Shown here: positions 25,838 to 37,225 of the stretch, one piece after another
Layout: every line of letters begins with the position of its first letter
Position numbering within the stretch: position 1 is the first letter of the stretch
From: Spodoptera frugiperda
Taxonomy: Eukaryota > Arthropoda > Insecta > Lepidoptera > Noctuidae
NCBI RefSeq assembly: GCF_023101765.2
Contig: NC_064229.1
Coordinates: forward strand, 2,608,001-2,672,000
Length of the DNA stretch: 64,000 nucleotides
Direction of reading: 5' to 3'
Notes under the pieces: generated by a model
Database searches by the model: none
What the model was told of the DNA's origin: nothing
What the model saw: the letters and a program-made list of their open reading frames with translations, nothing else
Position numbers and translations under genes: made by a program

Positions 25838-26060
25838 ATGGATGTCAAATCAAACGCTTCGCTTCAAGCTTCCTTGTGCGAACTGCTAGGGAGTGGAACT
25901 CTTTGCCGGAGTCTGTGTTTCCTGATGGGTATAACCTGGGTATCTTCAAAGCCCGAGTGAATAGGTTGCTTATGGGCAGACATGCTCCATCGTAGGCCGC
26001 ATCATCACTTACCATCAGGCGAGATAGCGACCAAACGTCGATACGTCAAATATTAAAAAA
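25838..26060 (+). pseudogene. LINE ORF2 C-terminus and 3' UTR fragment
   Basis: The frame ending at the TAG at 25993-25995 reads FLVRTAREWNSLPESVF, then a YNLGIFKARVNRLL stretch. R-T-A-x-x-W-N-S-L-P followed by F-K-x-R-V-N-R is the usual C-terminal form of Jockey/CR1-type insect LINEs. After the stop comes a 3' UTR with CTTACCATCAGGCGAGATAG. It is 5'-truncated; no upstream reverse-transcriptase motif is present. Confidence 0.8.
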
Positions 26061-27112
26061 AGTCACAAATAAACATTACCTACTCATTTTTCTTGAACAT
26101 AATAAATCCGTAAAAAAATATTACTGACTACTAAATTATATTACCTAAATACCAATACTTACAATGAGACTAGTATTAGAACACAATACGTAATAATAAA
26201 TCACTCTTTTTGTCCTTTTACGCATATTATATGTTAATAAATAATATGTAAGGTAAGAATACAAAGATGTATGGCTCAGATTACGCATGAAGGTGATATG
26301 TATGTCTACTAAATTAACATACAAGTATTTATTGAAGTGTTAAATAATGTGTTATTGTATGTTCGTAATCAGGTCAGGGATTTTGTACGAAAGTGTCGTT
26401 GTTTATACATATGTGTGTGGGTTTAGGTATATGTTATTTATTGTTAAATGAAACTTTTATAAGCGAATAAAACAATTTTTAGACCGAAACAGGAAAATCT
26501 TCAAAATCTAAATGCTAACCTTCCTTTTTTATGGCGGGTAATATAACCTAAAGCTCTGAAAAACACTACGCTGAAAACCACATCAAAACCGGTTTAGCCA
26601 AACGCGAGATAATTGCGCATAAACATACATACAGGACAAAGCGAGAATCTCCTTTTTTAAACTGTAATTATCTTAGAGAGTATACTAAATCTAACTTTTA
26701 ATTAAGATATTAGAAGCCTTATTAACATATTTTTTCAATGCAAATAAAATATTAAATTAGCGAAAAAAGAAATACTTAAAACCAAACTCACACGACGAAT
26801 AAAATTAAATGTCGAACAAAATTTTCACACGCAATACATAAACATGTGTATGGCCCTACCAAATAGTTTTTATATCTCAATCGAAAACAAAAGGAAGTTA
26901 ATTCGTTTACAAACCAAAAGACGAATAAAACGAAACGAACACGGTTTTTGTATAGGCTTTGTCAACGTTTAAAAAAACTGTTGACGGGGAACACGCCTCT
27001 CGATTTATTGACGGACAAAAAATAAAAGGTTACTCTGAACTCCACAAAAACTCATAGACAGTCACTTTTTCGACTGTGCCTTACTATTCGACTATTCTCA
27101 CTTTTACTGTCG
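26061..27112. other. Non-coding stretch
   Basis: AT-rich, with no supported gene or clear repeat. Confidence 0.5.
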
Positions 27113-27216
27113 TACTCAGACATTTAATTATTACTTAAACTATTCCTTAGTAACGATTTTGTTCCGAAAACAATTGCTAAGGACTGGATTAAGTAACCAT
27201 TAAATGAGTCTGAGTA
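27113..27216. mobile_element. Palindromic MITE-like element, copy 1
   Basis: The whole 104 bp is an imperfect snap-back: TACTCAGACATTTAAT at the left matches the right end ATTAAATGAGTCTGAGTA, and the centre has CCTTAG with CTAAGG around TTTTGTTCCGAAAACAA. A second copy in the opposite orientation lies at 35237-35320. Confidence 0.7.
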
Positions 27217-28730
27217 TTCGGCGGTTAGTTTGTATAATGCTAGCGCCACACATGTGCGCACTTATGTGGCACAGGCATTAGAAAAATAAATAGGTAGATT
27301 TATATTTTTATAACCTGTCATACCTCAATAAAATATTGTTTAGGCGTAATAATATTGTATTTCCTTCATAAAAAAAGTTTTTTTTTATTATAATCCATCG
27401 TGTAAAAGAGTCCATCAATCATTTTTTACGTCCCAATTTTATGGCAACATTCGCCTAATGACCTTTTAAATAATACGAATAGGTTTTTTTTGTTATATTT
27501 ACCAGTTGTATGGGCATTTAATGAGATCGTTTTGCATATTTTAAATTTAAATTACGACAGGAGTTAACTAGCTAGTACCTTTATTTACAACATTTTTTTC
27601 TTGTAATACGATTAGTTGATAATATTGATGTTAACTACCTAATAACTATTTATAGTTTCTTACTATTAAAATTAAAGCATTCTCTGTCTAACCATGTGTT
27701 TAGTGTCAGCCCTAAGTTCAAAAAAGTTAAGATGACCAGTAGCGCATTCCCATTCGTCCCGATTGACGGTGATGACTTTAATCACACACCTAGTAAAGCG
27801 ATGAGTAATTTTCATTACACCGGTTATCATTTACTATCTTATATAGCATTTTAAATAGAATAAGTGGTGTACAAGGACCTACGCTAATACAATTCGGTAA
27901 ATCATAATCGGAATATTTGTAAATATCGATTAATCTTATAAAATTTTTGGACGTTCCATCCGCTTAATAAATCGGCTTTTAAGCTTTTTACTTACATTGT
28001 TGATAATTGTGTACTGTTGGTCACCTAACCACAACTTAGTAGGTAAACACGCCTATAAATTTAGGTCTATCTATAGGTAATCCTTTCTTAAGTTCCTAAA
28101 ATGTAACTACAAACAAGGTAAGTTTCAAGTTGCTAAACTTATCATCGCTTTTGAAGATCATTGCATGCTGTCCATCACTCACTAAGTTCCTCAACCATTC
28201 AATCACCAAATCCGGAAGAGTTTAACATGTAACCAAACATTGAATACTTCTTGACTAGCCAGTCAATCGTTATCGTTATGTTGCCAACTACATCGTTAAG
28301 TCTCGGTTAGGTGTAAACGCGTGCGGGCTAATCGGGATATCGATCCGGATCGGGATATGTTAAACAGCGCGTCAATTGCTTGCCAATTAGTCGAACAGCT
28401 CAAGGCACTGATAGTTAGCACTCGCTGCTGTATTGAGGTACTTGAAGCTAGTCTAGCTGAAGATTGCTGACTCTTTGAGGATACTGAGACGATTTCCTTC
28501 AGTTGATACGTTTTGGTTGTATTGAGAATTAGTATGTTAAGATAATAGGGATGCGCATAAAAATTCAATATATTTTATTTTTCTTTTAGCACGAAGATTA
28601 AATGGGATCTTTAATCATAATCTTGAAGGTATGTGTGGCTTTGCTTTGCTAGCTATGCTGATAATAAAATTTTACTTTAATTATTCATCATTTACTTGTA
28701 CGTAACATAATCACACTCTATTGGCAGTAT

Positions 28731-28823
28731 GACTGCACGGTTGGTGCCGGGTCTGGGTGTCATGTGTATGTGAATGAAAATATGAGAAAATCCTAATAAG
28801 GGGCAATGTTTAAAAAAAAAAAA
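28731..28823 (+). mobile_element. SINE family 1 with internal deletion
   Basis: The head GACTGCACGGTTGGTG joins directly to CCGGGTCTGGGTGTCATG, so most of the tRNA-like region is missing. It ends AATCCTAATAAGGGGCAATG with an A run. Confidence 0.8.
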
Positions 28824-29560
28824 TTCCTCAAGAAATAGAGATCTACCTATATAAAATATTCACTCATTGGACCACACAAACAAACAAGCAACAACTTTCC
28901 CTATTACATGCCCATGTAGGTATAATTTCACAAATTATCTACATTAAATCATTGACGGTGGTCCGAGCCTTACCTTTTAAGTCCACCTCGACCAGCTAAC
29001 GACTTAATTCCCGTGATAACAGTTATCAGATGGTACAGACAGTAGCAGGTATACCTATACTAATTTGTCAGTTTTGTTCATTGAACTTTCGACTTTAAAC
29101 TGAAACAATAGAGCTGAAAATCGAATAGAGTTTGGCAGAGAGGTAGAGGTTGACCTGCTTGTAACCTCTTGTCGGGTGGAGAGATAATGTCCCAAGGAGG
29201 AGTGCACCTGACGGCCGCCTCCCAATTTCATTTTAAACAACGTGCAAAATTTTTCAATGAATTTGTTTCTCGCTAGGACAGCGGTTTTGAGCGTGAGGCT
29301 GGTGTTGAGTTCTTTACATTATTCTTTTTAGTGACATTATATTACCCTTAACTAAGAAGTTTATAAATCTTAATCTTTAAGTATGTAATACAATTACGTA
29401 TATCGACAAAAAATTCTTCAATCTCCAGTATTTTTTATGTATTTAAGTTGAAAATATAACTCAGGTTCATTGTCCTGTACAATAAAATAGATCTAACTAT
29501 CTTTTTAAAAATAGTAATATGATCGAGTTTGTCCTTGTTAACCTCAAAATGTATAAGTGT
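28824..29560. other. Non-coding stretch
   Basis: No supported gene. A minus-strand frame of 61 codons near 29055-29240 has no known domain. Confidence 0.5.
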
Positions 29561-29569
29561 TTTTCTTTC

Positions 29570-29659
29570 TTCCAGATCCGACATAGCATTTTAATGGTAT
29601 AATTTTTATGTCTATCTACACCTTCAACCACGCGGACAAAGCTACAGGCATAAAGCTAG
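29570..29659 (+). mobile_element. Helitron-like 3' end, diverged
   Basis: CCACGCGGACAAAGCTACAGG followed by CATAAAGCTAG and T, matching the end pattern of the copy at 13785 and the complement of the CTAGCTTCTGCC start at 32242. Confidence 0.5.
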
Positions 29660-30389
29660 TTTAATAAATAAAACCAGTATACAAACCCTAATCAGGCAAC
29701 AATATCAACGCTGCCACAAGCAATTGCGATATCTTTCAATTCTAAAGTAAATAATAAAGTATATAGTGACCGCAACAAACTATAAATTTTAATAGTGTCA
29801 ATTTGTTAGCAGATAGCCGATAAGGAATATTATAGTGAGCTACCATTTACCTAGTTAACAGCTAATAAAGCGACGCAAAATGTTGTATATTATTCAACTG
29901 GAATCGAACCTGCTATCTATCTGACTTGATACTATCGCTACGAACAAGGATACTATGTTTTATATGGTCCGTGTACTGTTGGTATAGCTCCAGGCTGTTT
30001 AAGGAGGGTTTTGAAATGTTTTGCGTAATCTAGAATCGAACCCAGAAGCCTGAAAGACGTTTTAAATAGAATGTCAAGCTAATTCCCCGGAAAGAAACAT
30101 AACAAACACAATTGTAGCTAATTATTATACTCGCGTGTGAAACGAAGCTAAGTTTGCAAAAATAGTGTCACAGGCAACATTATGTAGTAATGTAGACATT
30201 ATTGAATAACAATAAATCTTGATAAGGAAATATTGAATACCGAATATCTCATGGACTAGGTTCTGAGTTTAATCACTGAAAGAACACCCTAGCAAATAAA
30301 TAACCAAACGTATTTATGATGAATCAATTGCTAGCCATACATGCCCTTAGTACGAAGTTGCTATACGTTGAACAAAAACGAGACGAGAC

Positions 30390-30446
30390 CGCGTTCGGCG
30401 TGATTAGTCGGCGCGAATGAACCAACTACTCATAGTGCCGAACGCG
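30390..30446. repeat. 10-bp perfect inverted repeat around a 37-nt loop
   Basis: CGCGTTCGGC and GCCGAACGCG flank a GC-raised loop in AT-rich DNA. Confidence 0.7.
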
Positions 30447-30876
30447 CTTTTTATCGATCTCCTTAAACATTAAACAAATTTGTACTAAGCCATATAAAAG
30501 ATCTACCTGGCATACCAGCTGTGCGTGTCCGGCTAGCTAATACTACCATTCTGATACTTTAACATACCTCAAACCTACACTACTCAGAATAACCTTAAAA
30601 TCTTACAACAGATTACTAAAGAAGACCTCACAGCAAGTAAATACTAGAGGTACTACGTCACGAAAAGATAAAGAGTTATAAAGTATTTCATTGTTTCGAA
30701 TGCTTTACAAGAAGCCGGCCACGCGTGGGAACACCGCCACACTATCAGTAGTTCAGTACGTGGTCGGCGTACCTTGGCAGTGTGAGGTCTATAGTTGTCA
30801 GGGAAAAATGTAGTAAAGAACTTCACTCATACATAATTTGTCTTATTGAATTTAAAGTAACTTAGAAATGATGGTA

Positions 30877-31170
30877 GACTGCCTCGTTGGTCGAATGGTC
30901 GCAAGTACGACTGCCGGACAAGGGACCTCGGATTCGATTCCCGGGTCGGGCAAAGTATTGCTGGGCTTTTTTGGATTTTCGAAAATTTCTCAGTAGTAGC
31001 ACGAAGTCTGGAAATGTGCCCGGTGTATGGCAATAGGCTCACCACCTATTACATGGGACTTACAACATAAATTGTGAAAAGTGGGTGTACATTGTACTGG
31101 CATTAAATGCCATAATGAGCACCCCTGCCTACCCCTTCGGGGATTAAAGGCGTGAAGATATGTATGTATG
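30877..31170 (+). mobile_element. Intact SINE family 2 with target-site duplication
   Basis: The tRNA-like head is GACTGCCTCGTTGGTCGAA, with a B-box-like GATTCGATTCCC; a body of about 220 bp follows, then a (TATG) tail. AGAAATGATGGTA occurs exactly on both sides (30864-30876 and 31172-31184), a perfect 13-bp target-site duplication. This marks a recent insertion and fixes the element ends. Confidence 0.92.
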
Positions 31171-31320
31171 TAGAAATGATGGTAATGGAATTTATAAGTT
31201 GTAATAGTTGTGGTTTCTTCACGCCAAAATGATCTTCCATTAAGAAAGTGAAAGTTTAAACTGAAACGTTAATTTAGTAAATACTTGGCGAACAAATGAA
31301 GAAGTGGGCCGTTGTATCTC

Positions 31321-31370
31321 CGACCCCGGGAAGTGGGGTCGAATTGACCCGGTCGCAAACTTCGCGACCG
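31321..31370. repeat. Overlapping GC-rich dyads
   Basis: CGACCCC with GGGGTCG (7-nt loop), GGGTC with GACCC (5-nt loop) and CGGTCGC with GCGACCG (7-nt loop) lie back to back. A related dyad, GGGGTC with GACCCC, is at 32532-32548. Confidence 0.75.
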
Positions 31371-32241
31371 AGCAATTTAATCACGCTGAATTATAGAAAA
31401 CAATCTCTGAATTTCCTGGAATACTTCAAAATGAATTATTATTCTTAGAATCAATTTGGAATAGAGCGATTCTTATATCAGGATCTTTAAATATAACATA
31501 ACCCGATCGCATTTAAGGCGACGAATAGCATAGAGAAATAACTACAAAATTGCGTAAAACAAAAGAACGAATATTAAGCAAAATTTTCTAACGCCATACA
31601 CAAGGAAATGAAACACCACAATATAATGTGATTGAACACCATGAGAACACGGCACCCATAACAAATTGTTCACTGACACCACTAATACCCATCACCCCTC
31701 TAAACCACCGGCTTACCACAATTACTGCGTCCGGATTACAACCCACGACCTTCCGGTGGGGGTACGTATGACCCTACCGTACCTATGTCACACAGCACAT
31801 CAAGCTACCCTAAAATGTCAATAGATTTGCAACCTAATTCATTTTGCTATAAAGTTGAAAATTATAAACAGACAGTTTAAAGTGAAGGTGGTGTTGTATT
31901 AATTTTTAAAATGTATCTCAAAAGGCTTATCATTATTGCATCGGTACTTAGAGCTCTGCTTACGACAAAAGGCATACATAAGCGCGGTAAATGAATAATG
32001 AAGGATGACCAGGTACATCTCTAAGAACGATGGGAGAGCTTCAGATATTGTATTTAACAGTAGGACATGAAACGTAAGTTTTTTTAGAGATTTGAAATTT
32101 AACTCATAACATTTAAAGCTTTGAACCGATTTTGATAGAGTGAAATAGAGCAGTTGATAGGAAATGACGTATATCAAATTATGAAAGTAACACATTAAGA
32201 TACATTTAACTTACTATATAGTCTCCTAAAATTATAATCAA

Positions 32242-32403
32242 CTAGCTTCTGCCAACGCTTTCTTCCATTTTCCAGTGGGTTAAAAAGTCAGCTCATACAC
32301 TATCTATATACCAAATTTCATCAAAATCCGTTCAGTAGTTTCAGCATGATTGACGCACAAACATATAAACAAACAAACTTTTACATTTATAATATCAGTG
32401 TGA
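32242..32403 (-). mobile_element. Helitron-like element, both ends present
   Basis: On the minus strand it starts TCACACTGATATTATAAATG and ends GGCAGAAGCTAG followed by T. It is 162 bp with no coding sequence. It links the 5'-end copies (16.3, 25.1 kb) and the 3'-end copies (13.7, 29.6 kb) into one family. Confidence 0.72.
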
Positions 32404-33088
32404 TGTAACCAACTTTGTTATTTAATTAAGACCAACTAACTATACAACCCCCAATATGTTCATTTAATTATGATTTTAATGTAACCCGTGAATGTGTTCG
32501 GTCTAACCAATAATTGTCTGGACACACGCACGGGGTCGGACTGACCCCAGCAATTATACTGTTATGATGACCATGTGGGCTTCCATTAAATACTTAAAAA
32601 CATATTGACGTTTTGGGGTTACTTGATTAGATTATTACTGTTTTTGTTTGGTTTGTAAAACAGGGCAATTTATGAAACCTATATTTTGAATAAGAACTGT
32701 TTTATTATAAACTCAAACATGACAGGATCTATTTAGATAGTCTTAGTTTGAAATACTTCCATTAGCGACTTAGTTGAGTTAGAATTCATGAGTTACCAAT
32801 AGTTACGTACTTAAACTTAACTACCTAATAAGTACCAAATACTCAAAAAGTTCCAACCAAAAAATACTACCTTAACATCTAAAGCGGTACTAATATTTTA
32901 CATTAATGCCAATGTTGTATTTCCGTATACCATCGACATTATAAAATGTAAAGTATAAACAACAAGTCATTTTATGGGTATTTCCTACACATGTATCACG
33001 CTAAAACCAACCTTATATCATTAAAATAAGAATCATTAAAGTTTGCTATCCACGTGAAGAAGCTATAGATCATATCGGATCCGTAGTG

Positions 33089-33102
33089 GCGCCATCTAGT
33101 GT
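33089..33102 (-). promoter_or_regulatory. CTCF-like motif
   Basis: The minus strand reads ACACTAGATGGCGC, 13 of 14 positions of the CCASYAGRKGGCRS consensus. Confidence 0.4.
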
Positions 33103-33380
33103 GACATTTAACACATTACTCGCTGGGAATTTTTGTACCCGTGTGAATTGAGATGTGTATCGATAGTGCCTGGCGGTCATAGGGTCAACTAAGGTCGTGG
33201 TAAAGCTCAGGTTTGTCAAAATAATAGGGACCTCCTATGGTTCCGACATGACATTTTAGACACTGTATAATTAATTTTAAGTGGGGAGATATCTTAATGT
33301 TCTTTTTAAACAGTGTGGGTGATTCGATTGAGGTGAATTTTGTCGTAACTGGAATCATAATTATTCCTTCTTACTCCAAT

Positions 33381-33543
33381 ACGCCTATTACTATATACTG
33401 GGTACAAATCCAGACTTCGTGTTACTACTGAGAAATTTTCGAAAAGACCAGTAATATATTTTCCGACCCGGGATTGATTCCCGGATACACGAGACCCCTT
33501 GACCAGCAATCGCGGTTACGACTACTCAACCAAGGAGGCAGTC
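33381..33543 (-). mobile_element. SINE family 2, 3'-truncated
   Basis: The minus-strand head GACTGCCTCCTTGGTTGAG and the complement of GACCCGGGATTGATTCCCGG are clear; the tail half is lost. Confidence 0.75.
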
Positions 33544-35236
33544 CTTAGTCCTTCTTACTCCACTATAGAATAATTTCTAATACAATGGTCACAATCTGGA
33601 TTCTACGCAATTACCAAGAATTTCAACACCTCAAAGTCCATCTTGTGATTTTGAACATTAAACAGTCGACCTACAGCTTTCATCTTAAGCCTTGTTAACA
33701 CGTGAACCACCATAAAACGATAAATAAAAAACATAATGAACAGTGCCTTAGGCACTGGGCTTAAGGTACACTACCTTTAACAAATGGTAACTAGAAATTT
33801 AACCCAACATCCATTCTCATTCTAATTTCTTTACATTTCGTAATACTCTCACTCGTTTATTACTAAAATATGTAAATTTTCAAACAAATTAACTACTTAC
33901 AGTGTCTTCTGAAACTATGTAATTGCATACACAATTTCAGATTACCGACTCAGCTTATTTTAATTATCTAGGTATATACTTTTACTAAGTAGAATAAAAT
34001 ATTTGATATTCGTAAAACTGGCACGCTAATTTTGATAATTCTTTTACATAATTACTAATATTATATATCTTACAAACAATTCAAAATTGTGCTTCTGAAT
34101 AAAGTTATACGGAGTATCACTTCAGGTGGCACCGATTTGATAGACTCGTTTTTTTTATAATTTTTGAGATATTTGTCTGTAATTATGAAAAGATTTCTTT
34201 GTGTCATTTTAATCTAGTTAACGTCTTTATCAAATCAACATCGACAACATCAACAGCCCGTGACGATCGACTGCTTTTCTTAACACAAGAGCACGAGCAC
34301 CTAGCTTCACTGACGGACAGATTGTCAGACTAAGCAATTATTTATCTCTTTATTTGTTGACGTTGCAAAAGTGCCTAAATATTTATGGTTTAATTGGAAT
34401 AAATTATTAACTTTTTTGCGTTTAAAATTGCAATAATATTTTCACGCTTAGCATCATCACCAAATCTATGAACATACAAATAGACCTACAATATTATGAG
34501 ACAGCTAACATTTTACCTAGCAGCTATAAGAATCTGAATGCAGCTCATCCGATGCGCCAGGGCATGCATAACTAGGCGGCTCATACAAACATCGCTCCAT
34601 ACATTTGCCGCGCTGATGTGCTCGTGTGTGGAATCCATTATGGGACGCCACTTTAAGTATTGAATTTATGGTATTAAGTAAAGGGATTTATTTTGTTTGT
34701 GTGTCTGTTTTTATATTGAATAGTTAGCACGTTGTTGCCAGAAAAGTGGTGAGATTTCGCTATATTTTTTTTTCAACCAGAGATGAATATCAGATGAACT
34801 AAATACTAATCATACTAATAATTAGAATTACCTTAATAGAAATGTATGGATGTAATTATGTATGTTCGTACATGGATATGTATTTCTTATTCTCTAAAAT
34901 TACTGAACGTGAACGTATCTAAAACTAAAGTCGGAAACAAAACATGATACGGTACTTTAGTTATCATTTTTTTTGTCGCTATAGTTATTATCATATTTTT
35001 GTTTAATTTCTCGATACACGAAAAAACGAACTTCGAAGCAGTAAAAGAACTAATATAGAGTACAATCATAAACCAATATGGAATCGAACCGCGAGTAAAA
35101 AATGAGGAAACATGTTTAATTGAATGTTGTAACAAGTCTTTGTTCGCGTCAAGTGGAGTGGAACAATCATGCGAAAGGGTTCCGTACACTGATACCATAG
35201 ACTGGCAGTTTGAGCTTGTGTCAGACCACCGTACGC
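33544..35236. other. Non-coding stretch
   Basis: No supported gene. A 103-codon minus-strand frame near 34887-35198 has no recognisable domain and poor composition for coding. Confidence 0.5.
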
Positions 35237-35320
35237 AGAGTAATTTAATGATTACTTAACCCAGTCCTTAGCAATTGTTTTCGGAACAAAATCGTTACTA
35301 AGGAATTATTTAATACTTTG
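35237..35320. mobile_element. Palindromic MITE-like element, copy 2
   Basis: Shares CCTTAGCAATTGTTTTCGG and AACAAAATCGTTACTAAGG with the reverse complement of 27113-27216, so it belongs to the same family. Confidence 0.7.
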
Positions 35321-36830
35321 ACTGCCAACAAAAATCTGTTGAAGGCAAATCCTCCGCTAGCGCCGGTCATTTTTGCCCCCCATGGCGGTTAATGTTAAGT
35401 AATCATTAAATAATCATTTATTGTGACCAAAATATGAATCCATGTCATAATACTTATATTAAATAGATCAAAAACGGCACGTCTCCCAACTTTTGTTAAG
35501 TTAAGCAAAATAAACTGTCTAACGGTAGGTCGTCGATCACGTACAAAATTCATATAAAAATATTGTACTTATTACAAAAAGATACTAGATTCTGACTGCT
35601 TACAAACAAGCTTATTGCAAGGTCTATCTGTCTGTATGTTTTCTAAAACTCGCTTAGTCAATAGATTTGTGGACTTTTGAGAGGACATTTGGAAATGAGT
35701 TAGTGGTTTGTGGGACTTTAACCACAGACACGTCTTGTGCCTATAGATATTCACACATTGACATTATTTCATTCTTCTATCGTATCTATGGACCTAGGAA
35801 TTGCAATCTTGATTTCGAGAGATCTTGATATCTATATTAAACTAGGTAATAACCTATCCAATTAGTTCATTCTTAATAGCTGTTGCTATTATCAAGATTA
35901 CATATATTAAAATAAATCTAAAACACAAATTTTACCTAGAAAATCAAACAATAAGATAATTACACCTCCACTTAAATCCGTGGCTACAATAGTAGAAAAA
36001 AAAAACAATGGCATTGTCGGGAATTTCCGAAATGTTAGTAATTTAAAACGATGTTACACTAAAAACAAGAAACTAGTTAAAATAAGGCAGTTAAGGTAAC
36101 TAAACTACCGTATTTAGTCAGCAGACTGCCACCAAGGTCGGTGGTCATCAATGATAGTCCAATGACACATCAAATGGTCAAAAAATTATGACGCGATGGC
36201 AAAAAATCTATAGGAAATGATATAATTGTTTACGTCAACTTTTGTGGGAAAAAATTGGTAAATAATGTTCTGAAAATATAAGCAAAGTTTTATATATTCT
36301 ATGTGTATATTTGTAAAGAGAAAATACTCTTGCGCATATCGTATAGACAGCAGTTTTTTTTTGGTTTAATTTTAAGAAGTACAAAGTTATCCAGTTTTAC
36401 TCAAATGAATTAAAAGCTCTTGAAATCATGATTTATCAAATACAAAACAGAAATGTTTATACATACGGTATGTTCACACAAGGGAATAACCAGTCTTCGA
36501 CTACATTACAATAAAAACCCCGCTCTACCTTCGCACTACTATGGAGAATTCCCTAAAGGGCCACCAGTAGACGCTGGTGACAAGTGACAACTCTTGGTTA
36601 TCGCTCCTACCCGTGTTTACGACCAACTTGTGAGTTTTCTCACGTCCAACCATCTCTACAAACTAAACATTCAATACATTTGTAAAACTTCGACCAGAAG
36701 TACTACAGTACTTGTATTTCTCATACTTATGTCATTCCTGGTTAAGCCACAAACATAATGATATCACTATTGAATAGATTTTACTTCCGCGTACAAAAAC
36801 AGCTGATTGGTAAACCAACAAAAAATATAC
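35321..36830. other. Non-coding stretch
   Basis: No supported gene or repeat. Confidence 0.5.
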
Positions 36831-37099
36831 ATACCTAACAACGCGCGGTTGAATGGACCGTGCGCGTACGCATACCCATTGACACATCTCCGTGAATGAC
36901 GCCTTTATATGCAACGAACGTAAAACTGCATTCGCTAACACGCATACACTTACAAACAAATATTAAACACTTGCTATTGGTGCACAAATACAATCACAAC
37001 ACAGCACACTCACACACACATAAACCACAAAAAATAAAAAACGACAATATTCGATTTTTGAATTTTGACAACTGTCAAACGCAGTACAGTCGCGCACTA

Positions 37100-37225
37100 A
37101 AGTGATTTGATGATTTTTACTGTGCGTTTTAACATGCGGTGCTCACTCGTGCGGCTACAACTGACTGACTAACGGGCCGTCCGTCCGTCCGTCCCGCTCC
37201 ACAGTTGCGCAACTAACGGGGCATA
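37100..37225. promoter_or_regulatory. GC-raised segment with CCGT repeat
   Basis: Holds GGGCCGTCCGTCCGTCCGTC (37173-37192), and ACTAACGGG twice about 55 bp apart. CAACTGACTGACTA gives TCAGTCAGT on the minus strand, an arthropod initiator-like motif. It might be a minus-strand start site, but no gene is seen. Confidence 0.25.

Noticed and set aside
30885..30955. Possible tRNA gene
   Set aside because: The tRNA-like sequence is the head of a SINE with a 13-bp target duplication, not a free tRNA gene.
36732..37105. Short frames on both strands near the GC-raised 37-kb segment
   Set aside because: Overlapping, no recognisable domain; only the promoter-like composition is kept as a weak finding.
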